64,000 nucleotides of DNA from Bryopsis sp. KO-2023 (GCA_030272585.1 BSYQ01000001.1:5952001-6016000), one strand, 5' to 3'. Shown: positions 25,316 to 38,376, counted from the stretch's first letter. Notes: a model not told the origin generated them from the letters alone. A program made the numbers and translations.

Positions 25316-27766
25316 TCACTGATAAAATGCAAATTCAGTGTCATGTCCCCTCACGATCGATTTGTACCCCTTTTCGAAATCCTTTGGAAGGATGACATAC
25401 CTGGAAAATCAAACACACTCTTGTTTAACTCACTGCTTGTTGTTGCACTCAACTCACGACCAAAAACAAATCACTATGAAATGAACTTGGACAGGTTGAC
25501 AAGCACAGGGCACTTGAAAAATATTACTAATAACGACCATCATTTCCCTCCCCCAATTTTTCTCTCCAGGGAAGTATAAAAGACGCCTTGCTGCTGAAAT
25601 TCCTTCAAAAGCTGTGACTCACAAAGACATTGTGGAGGGGGAGCTGCCAGAAACTCATAAAATCAGCCCATAAAATCTTTGTCCAAAGTGCCCCTCGGCA
25701 TCTGTGCATGTATCAAACTCGAAACAATTTCTCACCAATCGTCCCCTTTCCTACCTGTTTTTTCTGACAGCATGCATTCCTGCCTCTTGAGTGATTGATG
25801 CGATTTCCGCAGCACTGATCTTATCGGGCCGCGACACATAATCCTCCAAGTCAACCTCATCGCTCAAATTCATTCTCCCTGTCGTGACTTGGAAAATCAA
25901 TCTCTTTTCTCTCCTGTCCGGCATGGGAAACTCGATTTTCCTGTCCAATCGCCCCGGACGAAGCAAAGCAGGATCCAAGGTGTCCGCTCGATTCGTCGCC
26001 ATGATGACCTTAACGTTGGTGGTTTGGTCAAACCCATCCATTTGATTGAGAAGTTCCATTAAAATCCTTTGGACTTCTCTGTCGGCTCCTGTTTGAGCGT
26101 CAAATCGGGCGGTGGCGATTGCATCGACTTCGTCGATAAAAATGATTGCAGGAGCGTTCTCTTTGGCAAGGCGAAAGACGTCACGAACCATGCGGGGTCC
26201 CTGAAACATCCACACACACGCCTTATATCCTGACTGAAAGAAAAAAACCAGACATTTCTTCCATATAAAAAGATCTAGCAATAAAACTTCAAGGTTTGTC
26301 GAGCTGCATTTTTTTTTCATGCAATCGTAATGTTCCACACTTTTTCATTCATTTATAGTCATCGACGGAAACATACCAGCTATATTGTGATGGATGTGGA
26401 TATTCCAATGCTAATTTTTAGAGGTACTAATTTCTGGAGCTATTCCAATCTGCTTTTTCAGGCACTTCAATTCGTATATCTATTTTCAAAAACAAAACAT
26501 TCTTCGATCCAGGGCAGCCCACCTTACCTCACCCAAGTACTTTTGAACAAACTCCGATCCCACCACTCTGATGAAAGATGCAGTTGTATGATTCGCCACA
26601 GCCTTTGCCAACATAGTTTTCCCAGTGCCTGGAGGGCCCCACAACAATACACCCCGTGGAGGGTCGATTCCAATTTGTTGATACAAATCATGGTGAGTCA
26701 GAGGCAGCTCGACGGCTTCCCTGATCTCTTGCTTCTGGATATCCAGACCTCCAATATCCTACACAAATAGGCATAGATGTTTATTTCATTGATCCCTCAT
26801 TGTGTCAACTTTGTTTAATTGCACATCCATCATGCAGAAAAACTGTTTCCCCCCCCCCCCCCAAAAATAAAAAAATAAAAAAATAACAACAAAGAAACAA
26901 ATAAAATAAAGCTCCCAAAGTGAGAAATACTTTCCATTGAAATTGTTTTCAACAAAGATTTGGTGCTTAGATTTGTGGAGGTCAGGAAAAACCTTTCTTT
27001 TTTTTCACAGAACAAAAAGAGCACCCACCTGGTATGAAACATCAGGTTTCTCTGTTTGGGACAACAGGGAAATACTGGAATCAGCTTCTGGTGGCAAAAT
27101 ATCAACGAGGGCATTGGAGTGCCTGTGGAGAGCCACAGAGGCTGACGGTTTCATGAGCTCTCGGTTAAGGGTCGTCAACACCCTGACATAATAATTGGAT
27201 CCCGTGGTTGATCCTACAATTCCCGTGTTTGCGTCCACCATCTCCAAAAACTGGCCGATCACAAGCGGGACGGACTGGATCCTCTTGACCTCCTCTTGCG
27301 CTCTCAACAATTCCCGCTTCAGGTTGCGTTGCTCCTCCTTGATATAGCTTTCCTATGATTCAGAAAGCGCAACAAACCGAAACCCTTGGTGCACCGGGAC
27401 ACGAATAACGTTCCTCGACGTCGAGGACTTTCAACGTTTTTGATTGGGAGCATCGTCGCATATAGGCGTTCGTTTTCAGCGTTAGCTGCGGCCATTGGTG
27501 CCTTTTCCGAGACGAAGCAGGCGCGAAACTTCGACACGCGAAACAAGCAAAAAAAACCCGCTCCAGATCTCCCCGAGTGCGCGGGGTTTCCTCCACACCT
27601 GAATGTCCAAGAATTCGTATTGCCTCTGCAGAGTTTTCAACTTCGTGTACGGATCGTCATCCTGGGTTTCGACTGCAACGGCATGCTTTTTCTTCTTGGG
27701 AGGGGGGTCCATCTCGTGGGCCCTCCTCGTGGCAACCGGAACAGGCTTCTCTACCGCCGTCGCCAT
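25316..27766 (-). CDS. RPT3: 26S proteasome regulatory ATPase RPT3 (PSMC4)
   Basis: RPT3 is one of six AAA ATPases of the 19S base that unfold substrates and open the 20S gate. The start ATG at 27766 is followed by a coiled coil ([27 protein letters not shown]) and the OB domain ([19 protein letters not shown]). The ATPase domain has Walker A GPPGTGKT, Walker [11 protein letters not shown] and the second region of homology ending [17 protein letters not shown]. The last small exon, about 25400-25316, encodes [14 protein letters not shown] and ends in FYQ, a HbYX-type tail that docks into the 20S ring. [20 protein letters not shown] and [16 protein letters not shown] separate RPT3 from its five paralogues. 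About seven exons. It is divergent from PEX14. Confidence 0.95.
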
Positions 27767-28073
27767 TTTTTCGAAAAGCCACCTCTAAAGAACGACTTCT
27801 TCTCGACACAACTCTGAAACGAACAAGCCAAAAAAAATACGATAACGTTGCTTCCTCTGACAGTCCCGCGAACAAAACGCTGCTCTCTTTCAACTCGCCA
27901 GAAAAGGAATGCAACTTGACTGTACGGCACCTTCTCCCAACTAATGCCACGCAGCTTCGAGCGTGGCAGCTTTCTTTTCCTTTTTCCCCGAAACCCTTTC
28001 GACAACGAAAAAGAGTGCGTTCAAGGAGCCATCCCAAACAAGGAAGAGTCTCGTAGTCTGAAATATCCCTAAA
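27767..28073. promoter_or_regulatory. Shared divergent upstream region of RPT3 and PEX14
   Basis: 307 bases separate the two start codons. Both leaders and promoters must lie here. No proteasome-type regulatory element could be assigned by eye. Confidence 0.5.
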
Positions 28074-30013
28074 ATGGCGTCCAGCGATGGGAAAGAGCCG
28101 AGCCATCTCAACACGGAAAGTGCTGCAACTCCTGCAGCCCCCTTGAGGCAGGATCAAGTTCAGAATGCCGTTGCCTTTCTCCAGCACCCCAAAGTACGTT
28201 TTAAACAACGTACCTACTCCGTCTCTTGAGTCGTTCACTCAAACAGTCGAATTTCATTTCATGTATGCTGACGTCCTTGGGACGCAAATCCTCGTGGCTC
28301 CCACACAGGTGCGCGATTCTTCCGACGAGTCCAAGCGTTCGTTTCTAGAAAGAAAAGGCCTGACAACTGCTGAAATTGATGCAGCGTTTGGGAATGTAAA
28401 GAATGGGGGTGGAGGAATTGGACAGCAGCTGGGAGAACCACCACTCCCTTCGCCTAGTCAGACACCCAGCCCATACTCTTGGAGCAAAGTATGTTGTGGC
28501 TGCCATAACAGAAGTGTAAATCGATTCGACAGCTCTTCTGTTATTATGGATGTCTTGTGCTTTCTCATTGAGACTCCGAACTCCATTACTTTCATATGGA
28601 TTCTTCCAAGTGGTGGCAGCTGGCGAGTGTTTTGTGATCATGCGGGGACATGGTGAGTGGGTGTTTGTTGCAATTCAGGCTTTCATGGGAGTCACCGTCA
28701 TAGCAGCAGGGGTGTTCGCCCTCCAGAAATATGCCCTTCCTTGGGTGCGTGAATGGACAAAACGCAGAACCACAGAAGACGATGCCCCATCCACAAGTCA
28801 ACTCAAGTTGGAGACGCACCAGGAGCTCAAGCGATACTGTGGCTCAATGGAGCGCTCCATGCAAGAGATGACCACGGAAATTCGAAAGCTTTGCTCAAAG
28901 ATCGATATGTGAGGTGGAAAGCTTGTCTTTTCTTCTACTAAATGGAGAGGTGCTGGCTCTATAGCTGTGGTCTGCCCAAGTCGTGCTGAAGTGATGATAT
29001 GGACTGCCCAGGTTGGCATTGGAGTCACGGAGAGATAGTCAGCAATCGGATATCCAGGAAATCAAGCTGCTGCTGAACGGATTGGCAGAACCGCCTCCTC
29101 CGAAATTATTGTGGACGCCAGAAGCATCTCCGCGAAGTGGGCATCCGACCACCCCCAACATAAGTCAGGCATCCTTTGGGGATCAAGTGTCAGCTCCACC
29201 TGGTCCGGAGGGGAGCATCGCAAGAGACCCTGGTGAGTGTGTGGCAGGGAGCCCTCCCCAAGAGTCGAATGGATCTGTATGTATATCAGCATGACGACCA
29301 GTGGGGACTCTCTCTGACTGAGGAGGTCATTTTACTTGAAAAAGATGTCCTCAACCGCCATCTGCATTTCAGGAAAGAGATTCTTTGTTGCAATTACATA
29401 TTCGTTTGTTTGGTGGTTTGTTTTGAAGCCCATGATGGGGATAGCAATCAGGCTGAGTACATGAACGTTCTTGGTTTGTTGGCAAACGGGAAGAGCCCAC
29501 CGGAGCAGCAGGTGAGGATGTGTTCCCCCCCCCCCCAAAAAAAAAAATGAAAAATGAAACCGCTACCATGCGATTCACTGTAGCTAAAGATGATTTTTGG
29601 TAGTCCTTTTTTGGATACATTCATGGAGAGGAGCACACTGGCCAATAGAGAGTTGTCTTACAACGTGTCGCCTAATTTGGGTTGTAACAGGTATACTGAA
29701 TATTTTTTGGGGTTTGTTCAATTCCAAACTAGACAACGTTTTATGCAACCCATTGATAAGAGCAATAACTCTCCTTTCCTTGCAGCCGTGGGGTGCACCC
29801 GATTCTAACGGAGACACAGCCAGAGGGATGGGCCAGGGTTCTGTTGGGGAAATTCAGGTCGAATCAGATGGCGGGGTGGTTGAGAGCACACCTGCTCTGA
29901 AAGACAGACCAGCGCTGACTGCCTCTGGATTCAGCTCTGAGGGTTGGACGCCCCCAGCCCTGCCTGAAGCTACAATCAACATGTCAGCAGAGGGACAATT
30001 TCAGCAAACATGA
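28074..30013 (+). CDS. PEX14: PEX14, peroxisomal import docking protein
   Basis: PEX14 is the peroxisome-membrane docking factor that binds the import receptor PEX5. Exon 1 (from ATG 28074) ends at about 28193 with QVQNAVAFLQHPK and exon 2 (about 28310-28488) continues VRDSSDESKRSFLERKGLT and TTAEIDAAF, together forming the three-helix PEX5-binding N-terminal domain. Later exons give a single membrane helix (GVTVIAAGVFALQKYALPW, about 28680-28750), a coiled coil (SMERSMQEMTTEIRKLCSK), a proline-rich region, and a C-terminal part with NGKSPPEQQ-PW typical of plant PEX14. Glutamine ends the reading frame shortly before the stop at 30011-30013. About six exons. It is convergent with the coiled-coil gene downstream. 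Confidence 0.9.
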
Positions 30014-30375
30014 TGTGTGCAGGCAAGGATGAAGAGTTATTGACATAGAAGGATGGATTTCATATTGCATAGTGCAGATATAGTCTTGTAGGGATAGGTA
30101 GGCATCTGTGGAACAGTTCTCTCTGGATGATCCGGCTTCCAGGTACCCCTCTTTTCAGATTTTGCTATTTTGGACGTTGGACAGCAAGAGCACACGACAT
30201 GCTGCTGTATGTACGGCAGGCTGATTAAGAATAGTTTTTAAGAACTGGGTCTGTGTTGCTAGGACGAACTTTTCAGTATGAGGCATCAGCTGGCTGTGAT
30301 CATTTTCAGTTTTGAGGGGGGAATTTAATTGGCTACAAAATCACAGGCACAGTTATTTCCTCAGAGCCAGGATGC
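30014..30375. other. Tail-to-tail spacer after PEX14
   Basis: 362 bases holding the presumed 3' UTRs of PEX14 and the minus-strand coiled-coil gene. Nothing else recognised. Confidence 0.45.
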
Positions 30376-31434
30376 TCATCGTCCGAAGTAAACTTCTTGT
30401 GTAGACTCGGCAGCGGTTAGTTCAACAGACACACCCAGGGAGAGCTTATGTATTCGGCTGCCGATCGACAGACTGGAGTCGATAGAATCCTGAATTAGAA
30501 CCTGATTGTACATTGTTTTGCCCTGCATATATCGTCTCAGTTCCACATCCAGGCCATTCTTGTCAAGATCGATGCCTATTCTCCACCTCTTCCTTGAGAA
30601 TCTGCAATTGTCTTGACATATCTTCAATTTCCGTCATGGCAACTTCGCTCACGCCTGGTCACAGGAACAGAAAAAGAACTCCATCAACCATATCTTGAAT
30701 GAGCCAGTCTCGACCATCGCAAATTGGACTTATGTCCCTCACTGGCGCAGGAAGTCAAGTGCACTTCACTTCCTGCACAAACTACCCGATTGGAAAAAGG
30801 TGCGTCACCTGCAAGGCCACCTTCAAGAATCTTCTGTGATTGAGGACCACCAACAGACTGCTGCAGGGTTAAACTATCGCATCCTTGGGTCTGGAAAAAG
30901 GGTATTTGAATCATTACAGGGATGCTGACATTCAACCAACCATCAACAAATCAAGGCAGATTCATCATGGCTGATCAGTTAGTGTTCAGCAGTTAACATC
31001 TCCAGCCACCATCGACATCCATGACAATGCAAGAAAGTAAGAACTTTATCAAATTCACAGGACTTCTGCCAACAGAATTATTGCAATGATCTTCAGAAAA
31101 ACAACACACCAGCTCTTGTAACAGGGTATCACAAGCTCGTTGAAGCTGCAGGTTGGCGCTTTCGACATCTGCCAAGTGCCTACGCGTGGACCTGCTGCAC
31201 ACGAACAGCCACTGCTGCTATGATCGAAGAATCAAAGTTCTGCTGCAACAGCACCGGATCAAAACAGCCCCCTTACATCGACTCATTCTCTAGTTTTGCC
31301 CGCAACCCTTCGCACACAACCGCCAGCAAATTCTCATAGGCAGATTGCACAGTATCCATCCGAATGTCGTCTTCAAGTGACGACCCCTGCCGGAAAATAG
31401 CTGGGCGAAACGTCCAAGAACATCCAAAATTCAT
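30376..31434 (-). CDS. Small coiled-coil protein of unknown family
   Basis: Exons read on the minus strand at about 31434-31277, 31191-31110, 30890-30809 and 30654 to 30376, in matching phases. The roughly 180-residue product is mostly helical: MDTVQSAYENLLAVVCEGLR, then RRHLADVESANLQLQRACDT, a linker, EIEDMSRQLQILKEEVE, then ELRRYMQGKTMYNQ and a short non-helical end SLGVSVELTAAEST. Inside the last exon the frame is broken unless the 28 bases at 30559-30586 are removed; that segment begins GT and ends AG on the coding strand. I do not recognise the family. The size and layout (helical stalk plus small globular end) resemble small kinetochore or microtubule-complex subunits, but this is only an impression. 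Confidence 0.6.
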
Positions 31435-31613
31435 TGATGTTCAGCAAGGATGAGAGCAATTTGCGATTTGAATTGTCGGGCGTGACATCATGATTTGCAA
31501 AGATGCTACGACTGGAAAGCATGTTGTCGATCTTCGATTCGAGCGTGAACACTCGCCAAATTCCTTTCTTTGAATTACAACTATGGCGAAACGCGAACGC
31601 AATCGGCTTTCAG
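31435..31613. promoter_or_regulatory. Divergent upstream region of the coiled-coil and DHHC genes
   Basis: Lies between the chosen start codons on opposite strands. The DHHC reading frame remains open upstream to another ATG at 31503, so the true spacer may be as short as about 70 bases. Confidence 0.4.
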
Positions 31614-33970
31614 ATGCGTGCTGCTCTGTGTAAGGACCAGCTTGTCGACCTCTTTGTGTGTTTATCATCAATTTCACGTTCTCCGATCCGAAAGTGCCCA
31701 GGCACATTGCTTATCTTCTTCGATACGACGCTCTTCAATCTAGCATCGTTTTCTGTGATTTATAATGTATTCAGTGTTATTACCTTCAGGCTTGACCGTT
31801 TGCTGTTCTTGGTGGAACTGGTAATGGAAAAAGCGATCCGATGGATGGGCCCCTTGTATGTCATTACAGCCACAGCTCTGGTGCTTACGGTCGCCTACGT
31901 ATTTTTCTTCATCCTGTTGGTCGAGGTGATAATCGTTCACAGCCGCACATGTTCACACATTATATTTGCCCTCCAGCAACCAGAGTGCATGTTAGAATTA
32001 TTTGTACGCATGATGCATGCATGCTTTGTCTGCCACAGAAACATAGAGAAAAAAAACTCATTAGAATTGATGTAATGTTTGGGGTGTCTTTGATGGTGTC
32101 CAGCAGTGTATTTTTTTGTGGCCCATTGTGGCCCTTTTGGCCCATTTTGGCCCCCCAAAAAATCAGAATGGCAAATTTTGGGGCCACAAAAGGGCCACAA
32201 CTGGATGAAGCGGCCAAAATTAGGGCCACTTTGGGGCCAGTGAAATTGAAAAAAATAAACTGGTGTCCAGATGAAGCATGATAGCATCCGCCACCACGAA
32301 GGCTTCCATGGTTGTGTCGGGTTTTTCCTTCTGTTCAATGTTCTCTTCAATTACCTGGGATGTGTTTTCACAAAGCCTGGAAACACCGCCACAGCCGATC
32401 AGGAGGCAAGATTCTCAATTGAACAGGAACAGGCTCTTTCAATTCTTTCATTTCGGGGTATGGTTTTTTTCTTGAACATCACCTGTCTTGTGAAAAGAAT
32501 AAAGGCCATCTTTGTGATTGGGAGGGGCTGTTGTCGATTGTGAAAAAAAGCAAGTTTTAAATCAACACCTTTTCCACCTCAGTGCTGTATGGGTGAAAGA
32601 GTCCAGTGTCGACAAGACACTGACATATAGATGTATGGTGATGATAATGATTGTTGATTTTTTTGTACATAGGTGCTGAATTCCTCCATAATGGAGCATT
32701 GGAGATTTTGCAAGAAATGTAATCGCCCAAAGCCGGATCTTGCACACCACTGCAGCATTTGCAAAAGGTAGGAAGACTTATCCATCTACTGGTGTGAATG
32801 CAGCTGGCATATCTTTGATATTCAGTCAATGAATAGGATGGGTATGGAATTGAGGTGTTGTTTGGTCAAATTCTTGCAATTTGCAGTTGCGTGCTGCGCA
32901 TGGATCACCATTGTCCGTGGGTGGCGAATTGCGTTGGCTTCAGGAATTATCGCTACTTCTTCCTGTTTTTATTCTACACAACAGTTGGGTGTGGTTATGC
33001 GGTAAGGAGGAAACGGGCCAGGAATGCCCATGTGTGGTGTATAATTCCCACAAGAACAGCTGTATTTCATGCCATGAAATGTGGAGTGTAGATTCCCTCG
33101 TCTTTTTTCAATGCAATTGTTCTTCGGGTACTGCTGAAAATGAAAATCTACGCAAATAGCCAATAGTTCCCAAAATCTGATTTTTTAATAAGGCCTCATT
33201 TCCTTTACATTTTGGAGAATACAAATCTTTGCTGCACCAAATTTTTCCCCCTCAATCATCGTCCCACTGTTGATGTATTTTCCATAGATTGCATGCATTA
33301 TCAGCTGTGTGCAACTTGTAGTGCCTAATGATGGTGGCGAATTCGAAACGGTTCATGGAAGGGGGCGATGACCAATTTTTGAGAATGTTTGCCTTGGTCC
33401 TGTCTGGGGCTGCCTGCCTGGCAGTCTGCGGCCTTCTGGGCTGGCATTTTTTCTTGGTACTCACGGGCCAAGGCACCATCGATTTCTATGATAACTTCAG
33501 CAACTGGAAGGAGGCTCGTCGGCTAGGAAGACAGTGGCGAAATCCTTTCGATCAGGGCGCCGCCAACAATTTCAAGGTGGCAAAAACGTTGCAACTGTTG
33601 ATGAAAACAGTTTTCCAGTCTTAACAGTGTCCAGTTGATGTTGTACATAGTAGGACAAGACCTGGACATAAATGTCCGTGCTAAAATGCCAGCGGTGGAT
33701 CACCAGAGTTTTTTTATACGTGTATATATCTATGACCATCGTACCAATCGTGACCATCGTATTGACTATCAATCATCGAGGTTTCGCAATCTTGAGTATT
33801 GACAATGTTCGTTCCACCACAAACAGGATGTGTTCGACGTCGACGGGCGGTTCTGGTGGATACTCTGGCTGCTTCCATCTTGGCGAGAAAAAAAGGGGGA
33901 TGGGATGAGATTCAAAATGGACGAGTCTCGTCAACGCTTGAAGAACAAGGGACAAATCGGGATTGTATAA
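31614..33970 (+). CDS. DHHC-type protein S-acyltransferase (ZDHHC16-like)
   Basis: DHHC enzymes palmitoylate cysteines of membrane proteins on ER and Golgi membranes. Exons give a first membrane helix ([20 protein letters not shown], about 31850-31926), a second helix ending [12 protein letters not shown], then the cysteine-rich domain: [19 protein letters not shown], then [24 protein letters not shown] lies at about 32900. Two more helices follow in the exons at about 32930-33000 and 33327-33580. A C-terminal [11 protein letters not shown] and [12 protein letters not shown], then [19 protein letters not shown], line up with the ZDHHC16 C-terminus, and the stop is at 33970. About seven exons. 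The start is uncertain: ATGs at 31503, 31614 and 31824 share the frame, and the alignment with ZDHHC16 favours one of the first two. Confidence 0.87.
32118..32240. repeat. Imperfect inverted repeat of GGCC-rich units in a DHHC intron
   Basis: Left arm (about 32118-32153) repeats TTTTGGCCC and GTGGCCC; right arms (about 32176-32200 and 32212-32238) carry the complement, e.g. GGGGCCACAAAAGGGCCACA. The arms could fold into a long hairpin in the pre-mRNA. No target-site duplication or transposase was found, so I call it only an inverted repeat. Confidence 0.75.
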
Positions 33971-34322
33971 ACTTCCATTTTCCTAGGCGTTTTTGCCAGT
34001 CAGTCAGTCAGTCGGCCACAAGTCCTCTGCATAATTCTGTTTAGCTCTCCAAACGCAGAACGAAGATTCGATTGGAGCATCCTTTTTCTCTCTCTAAAAA
34101 TATTTTACATAGTGTTTCTCCACATAGTGCTAAACAAAATGGGGCCATTGTTCCCGCAGCTCAAAAGACCCCCTCTCCCCCAGTTTATGGATTCTGTTTC
34201 TTTGGATGTAACCACCATCATACATTTTATGGTTGAAAATATTCTTGCTGTCTTCCATCATACTAAGACGTTCTCCTAGAACCTGCAGCTCAATTTTCCA
34301 AAAACAAAATGGGGAGTTGAAT
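33971..34322. other. Tail-to-tail spacer between DHHC and G3P dehydrogenase genes
   Basis: 352 bases with two presumed 3' UTRs. It includes a short (AGTC)n microsatellite at about 33998-34014. No exon seen. Confidence 0.45.
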
Positions 34323-37300
34323 CTCAGGCAGGAACAGTCGTGGCGCCGGTATATGCGAAAGTGTCCAAGAACTTCTTTGCTTCTTGTATCTGTGCCCTTT
34401 TCCTCCCGGAGCCCCAGCCCAGCTGCTTAGCCATCAAGTCCCCAACCTGAATCATCACCAACACATCAGTAGACAGAGCAATTTCATATCCTTAAACACT
34501 CAAAAATCAGAGTTGTGGTTCAAACTTGATCCATTCTATTTTTAGATTTGACTGAGAACAAATCCCGAATATTCAAATCATTGATTGTTGTGGCATCGAT
34601 TTCCTATATTTTGTGACAGCGCACCCGGGAGAGTGCTTGGTGTGTTGCCATGGTGTCGAGGAATGCCAGTCTGGTGCGCCTTGCAATGAAATCCACTATC
34701 GTCTCGCAATACTCGTTCTCAATAGCATAGATCACTTCCGCCTCGATGATGGGATGGCCTCTCACCACCCGTTTCCCTAGCCCTTTCTCCTCAGCAATCT
34801 GTGTCACACGCCTGGCTCGATCTCCATACGCATGTGCAAGATGTTCGGCCACCCGGGTGTCAATCGCCCCAGGTCGATGAGGCACCACATAATTCTGTGC
34901 TACCTGTCAAAAAAAAAAGATAAATAAATAAATAAAATCTTCCATCGTGACAGGACATCAGTTTTCGTCTTCCACAGGCTTCAGACAGAATGTGACAAGC
35001 TCTACTGGAGAGTGAGGATATCCTTGACGATTCATTATTGCCAAAAGCACATATCGTGGAGACATCAAGGAATCCCAAACTTCAGTGGGGGTTGTTTTAC
35101 CCACCTCAGTGAATGTGACAGGCGTGTACTCAGGTGCCCCCAGAAGAGGGAGGTTTGTAGTGCAGCATTTCCTTTCCGGTTTCAGTTCTCCAACTGAGAT
35201 CGCGGCATCAATTCCATCCTCAGCCATCTTCCTATAAGTCGTCCATTTCCCTCCACCCACAGTGATCAATTTGTCCTCTTCCACAGACACCACTGCAAAC
35301 ACAAAAAGGCCTCGATCGCAAGTGATCCAGCGCAACCCTCCCCTCCCTCTTCTCAAGATATCGAATCTTTCCTGCCCATTTTCCCGGTGTGTATTGATTG
35401 TATTAACACCATTATGTACATCAACTTGTCTTGAAAAAAATCAAAAGGACATCCAGTCAGCAAAAGACTCAGCAATTGTATGTCTTTTTTTTTGTTCCCC
35501 CCCCCCCGAGGTGACACATGCAAAAGTATGGGAACCTACCATGGTCGCGTGATGCGCTTGCTGTATCAGAAGCAGTGGGGTCGATTGCAAGAGGTCGAAT
35601 TCCAGACCAGGCTGACTGAACATCGGATGCACGGACCTGAAAAAGCCATTCCCTCTATCTCATTTCAAGGCCATCCATTCAAGGAACATTCCGTCGTACA
35701 AAATCATAGCATCACCCTGAATGTGGGCACTGCTCGAAAGGGCATTTCTTTGATGTAGTTCCCCAATTGTTGGGATCTGATTTTCATGACAGGCACCTGC
35801 ACGGTAAGATAGTCTGCAATGGCATCCAGGATGAACTGAACCTCCTCTTCTGTGGGTTTGGGCAGCATTGTTATCTCTGAGCTGGAATCTGTGGTCCCTG
35901 CTATTGTGTGCTCCAGCCATGGGAGCATGAACACGATTCGACCATCCTATGTGGCACCAAAACAAAAATTAAATGCAACATTGATGGTCAGCTGCACAAT
36001 CGCCTTGTTCCATACAATCACAACAACAAACTGTGCTCCGTTTTCTTGACTTCCAAACCTCACAGATCAGCGAAAAATTCCTGGAACACACATACAAATA
36101 AATGTATTTGACACTACCGATTGGCATGAGGAAATAATACTGTTTTTGTTTTAATTACAAAGAGGCCATACCTTGGTTTTGGGGACAATCATTCCGATGT
36201 TGTTTGGGGAGTAGTAATCTGGCAAGGTGATGTGCACCCCAGCACTCGGCATGATCATAGGTTCTGCATCCGGTTTCGACATCCGTCTAATTCCATCGGC
36301 AAAAGGGCCAGTGGCATTCAAAATCACTTTCGCGAAAGCTTTCATGGTTTTCCCCGAAATGTTGTCTTTCACTTCACAGCCAATCACACGCCCATCGTCG
36401 CTCTATGTCACACCAAGCACCAGCAGTCAAGAAATCTCCGCACCCACAGTGTTTTTTTCTTTGGTGCTGATTTAAAATTCCATCCATAATTCTCCTCTTT
36501 ATTTTGACCATATATTTTCTGTGTTTTCTGATGCACACCACAAGCTAATTTTAGAAAGTTCAAGAGGAAGACAGAGTTTCGTACCTTGATTAGGTTGGTA
36601 CATGTCATGTGATTGAGAACGGTGGCCCCAGCTAAGGCCGCCGTGCATGCCAGAGTCACGTTCAACCGAGAGTCGTTGAACTGACCGTCGTAGTACAGTA
36701 TCTGTGCAGAAAGACAAATTCTAGTCGATTTCCTCAAGAGCAACACTTCTTTGAATCGGTGAGATTTTTCTTGCGGATTCAAAAAAATTTGACAGTATTG
36801 GTTTAAATTTAGATGTTTTTACGTTTTAAACAGAAAAGTCTTTTGTCACGTTTTATTTCTTATTTTATTTCTTCCATGGGGCTCCACAACTTGTCTCATT
36901 ACTCTTGAGCGGCAGATTTTTTTTGAATTTTTGACAAACAAGAAATTCTCATTTCTTACTCAAATAGACCGTTTTGAGGCTGAAAAAAGAGTGACATTCT
37001 TTGAATTATATATTCTTATCAATACCAATAACGCATTCAAAGTTGCTGGACCCTTGCGAGAACCAAAAAAAAAAAAAAAAGCAAAGAGGGAACCCATGAT
37101 TTGTCACGATTCCCCAACCAGGGGACTAACAGCCAACCGTGCCCTTGAGGGAGCTCCCATCTGATCTCGAAGGCGAAAGCGTGGGAAATTGCCGACGGGA
37201 CTCTTTTGCTGTCACGAATCTCGACATCGTCAAACCCTTGCCACTCGCCACCAAATCATAAGCCTGTGCCAAACCAAAAGAGGGAAGCTGTTCAAAAAGT

Positions 37301-38376
37301 ACCTATTTGTGTTTTTCGCTGGCATTTGCTTTGCTGCATTTCACTTGCCAATTGTGAAGATGGTGCAGGTCAAGTCAGGGTTTTTGGAATGACTCACCTT
37401 GAGACCCATCCAGTAGTATGGAATCTCCCACCACTTGTAGCAAGGCTGGGAAGCAGAAAACGAACGGTGTTAATATATAAAACTGAACGGAGCAAATTCG
37501 ATTCCTCCGTTTAGCTCAACAAAACATAATGCAAAAACAATTGAAATCGTAACGAGCGATGTGTGCACCAGTATCCATTGTGGATTCTGAAAATATAATT
37601 TCCCTCTCTATTGGTTATTTTTTGTTTCAAAGCTGTGGCACCCACCGTCATGATGGGAAGCGAATTTGTGAGGTGGGGTGCATTCTCCAACAGATTTTTG
37701 CGTTCATGCAGAGCTTCGAAAACCAGATTGAGTTGTCCGGCATCCAAGTTGAACACCGCCTTTTCCAGGTACCGTACACCTCCATGCACCAACTTCGTGG
37801 ATCGAGATGAAGTCCCCGCCCCAAAATCATCATTTTCAATCATCGCAGTTTTGAGCCCCCTTCGAATTCATTATGCAATGCATTCACTCGAATGACACAA
37901 AGGTGGGTGTACTGATGGACTGCATGACTGCATGACTGACTGATGGACATGCATGACTGGTAACATAAGATAAGGACAGTGCAAGGCACCTATGGCAATT
38001 CTCAACCACTTGTGATGATTCGATCGACACGTGTAATGTCGTGGCTCATAGTGAATTCTACGGTTTTCAAAAACCAAGCAGAGGGCTGCGATTACCGCGT
38101 GGCAGCGTCTAATGCGCATCCCGCCCCCGTGGCGCCACCCCCGATGATCAATACATCGAAAGGATTCGACTTGGTTCCTTGAGCCAATGTCGAAATCTGC
38201 TCCTTCCGTGAGGGAACGGGAGTCTCGTAGTCGATTGGGGGAGGCTGTGCGTTGTCTCGAGCCCATAGAAAGTACAGTCCTCCCAAGGCACCGCCAGTAG
38301 CGAGAACCCCCAGGCTTCTTTTCGCAGCAAGCATTCGTGGAAGCACAGGAGTGAATGTTTGTGCTGGTGGATGCAT
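34323..38376 (-). CDS. SDP6: Mitochondrial FAD-dependent glycerol-3-phosphate dehydrogenase (SDP6 type)
   Basis: The enzyme oxidises glycerol-3-phosphate to dihydroxyacetone phosphate on the inner mitochondrial membrane and passes electrons to ubiquinone. The first exon (38376 to about 38090) has a presequence and a hydrophobic segment (LGVLATGGALGGLYFLWA), then the FAD motif VLIIGGGATGAG. Later exons give STKLVHGGVRYLEKAVFNLD, the substrate-region YYDGQFNDSRLNV, LNATGPFADGIRRM, DGRIVFMLPWLEHTIAGTTD, SAWSGIRPLA and GGKWTTYRKMAED. The C-terminal exons (RPGAIDTRVAEHLAHAYGD, then AKQLGWGSGRKRAQIQEAKK) complete the enzyme at 34323. No EF-hands are seen, unlike animal GPD2. About twelve exons. The introns near 34450-34600 and 36500-37500 are among the longest here. 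Confidence 0.94.

Noticed and set aside
25562-25671. A + strand frame after an acceptor-like tract, lysine-rich, ending in a stop
   Set aside because: It lies inside the last RPT3 intron on the opposite strand and has no partner exon.
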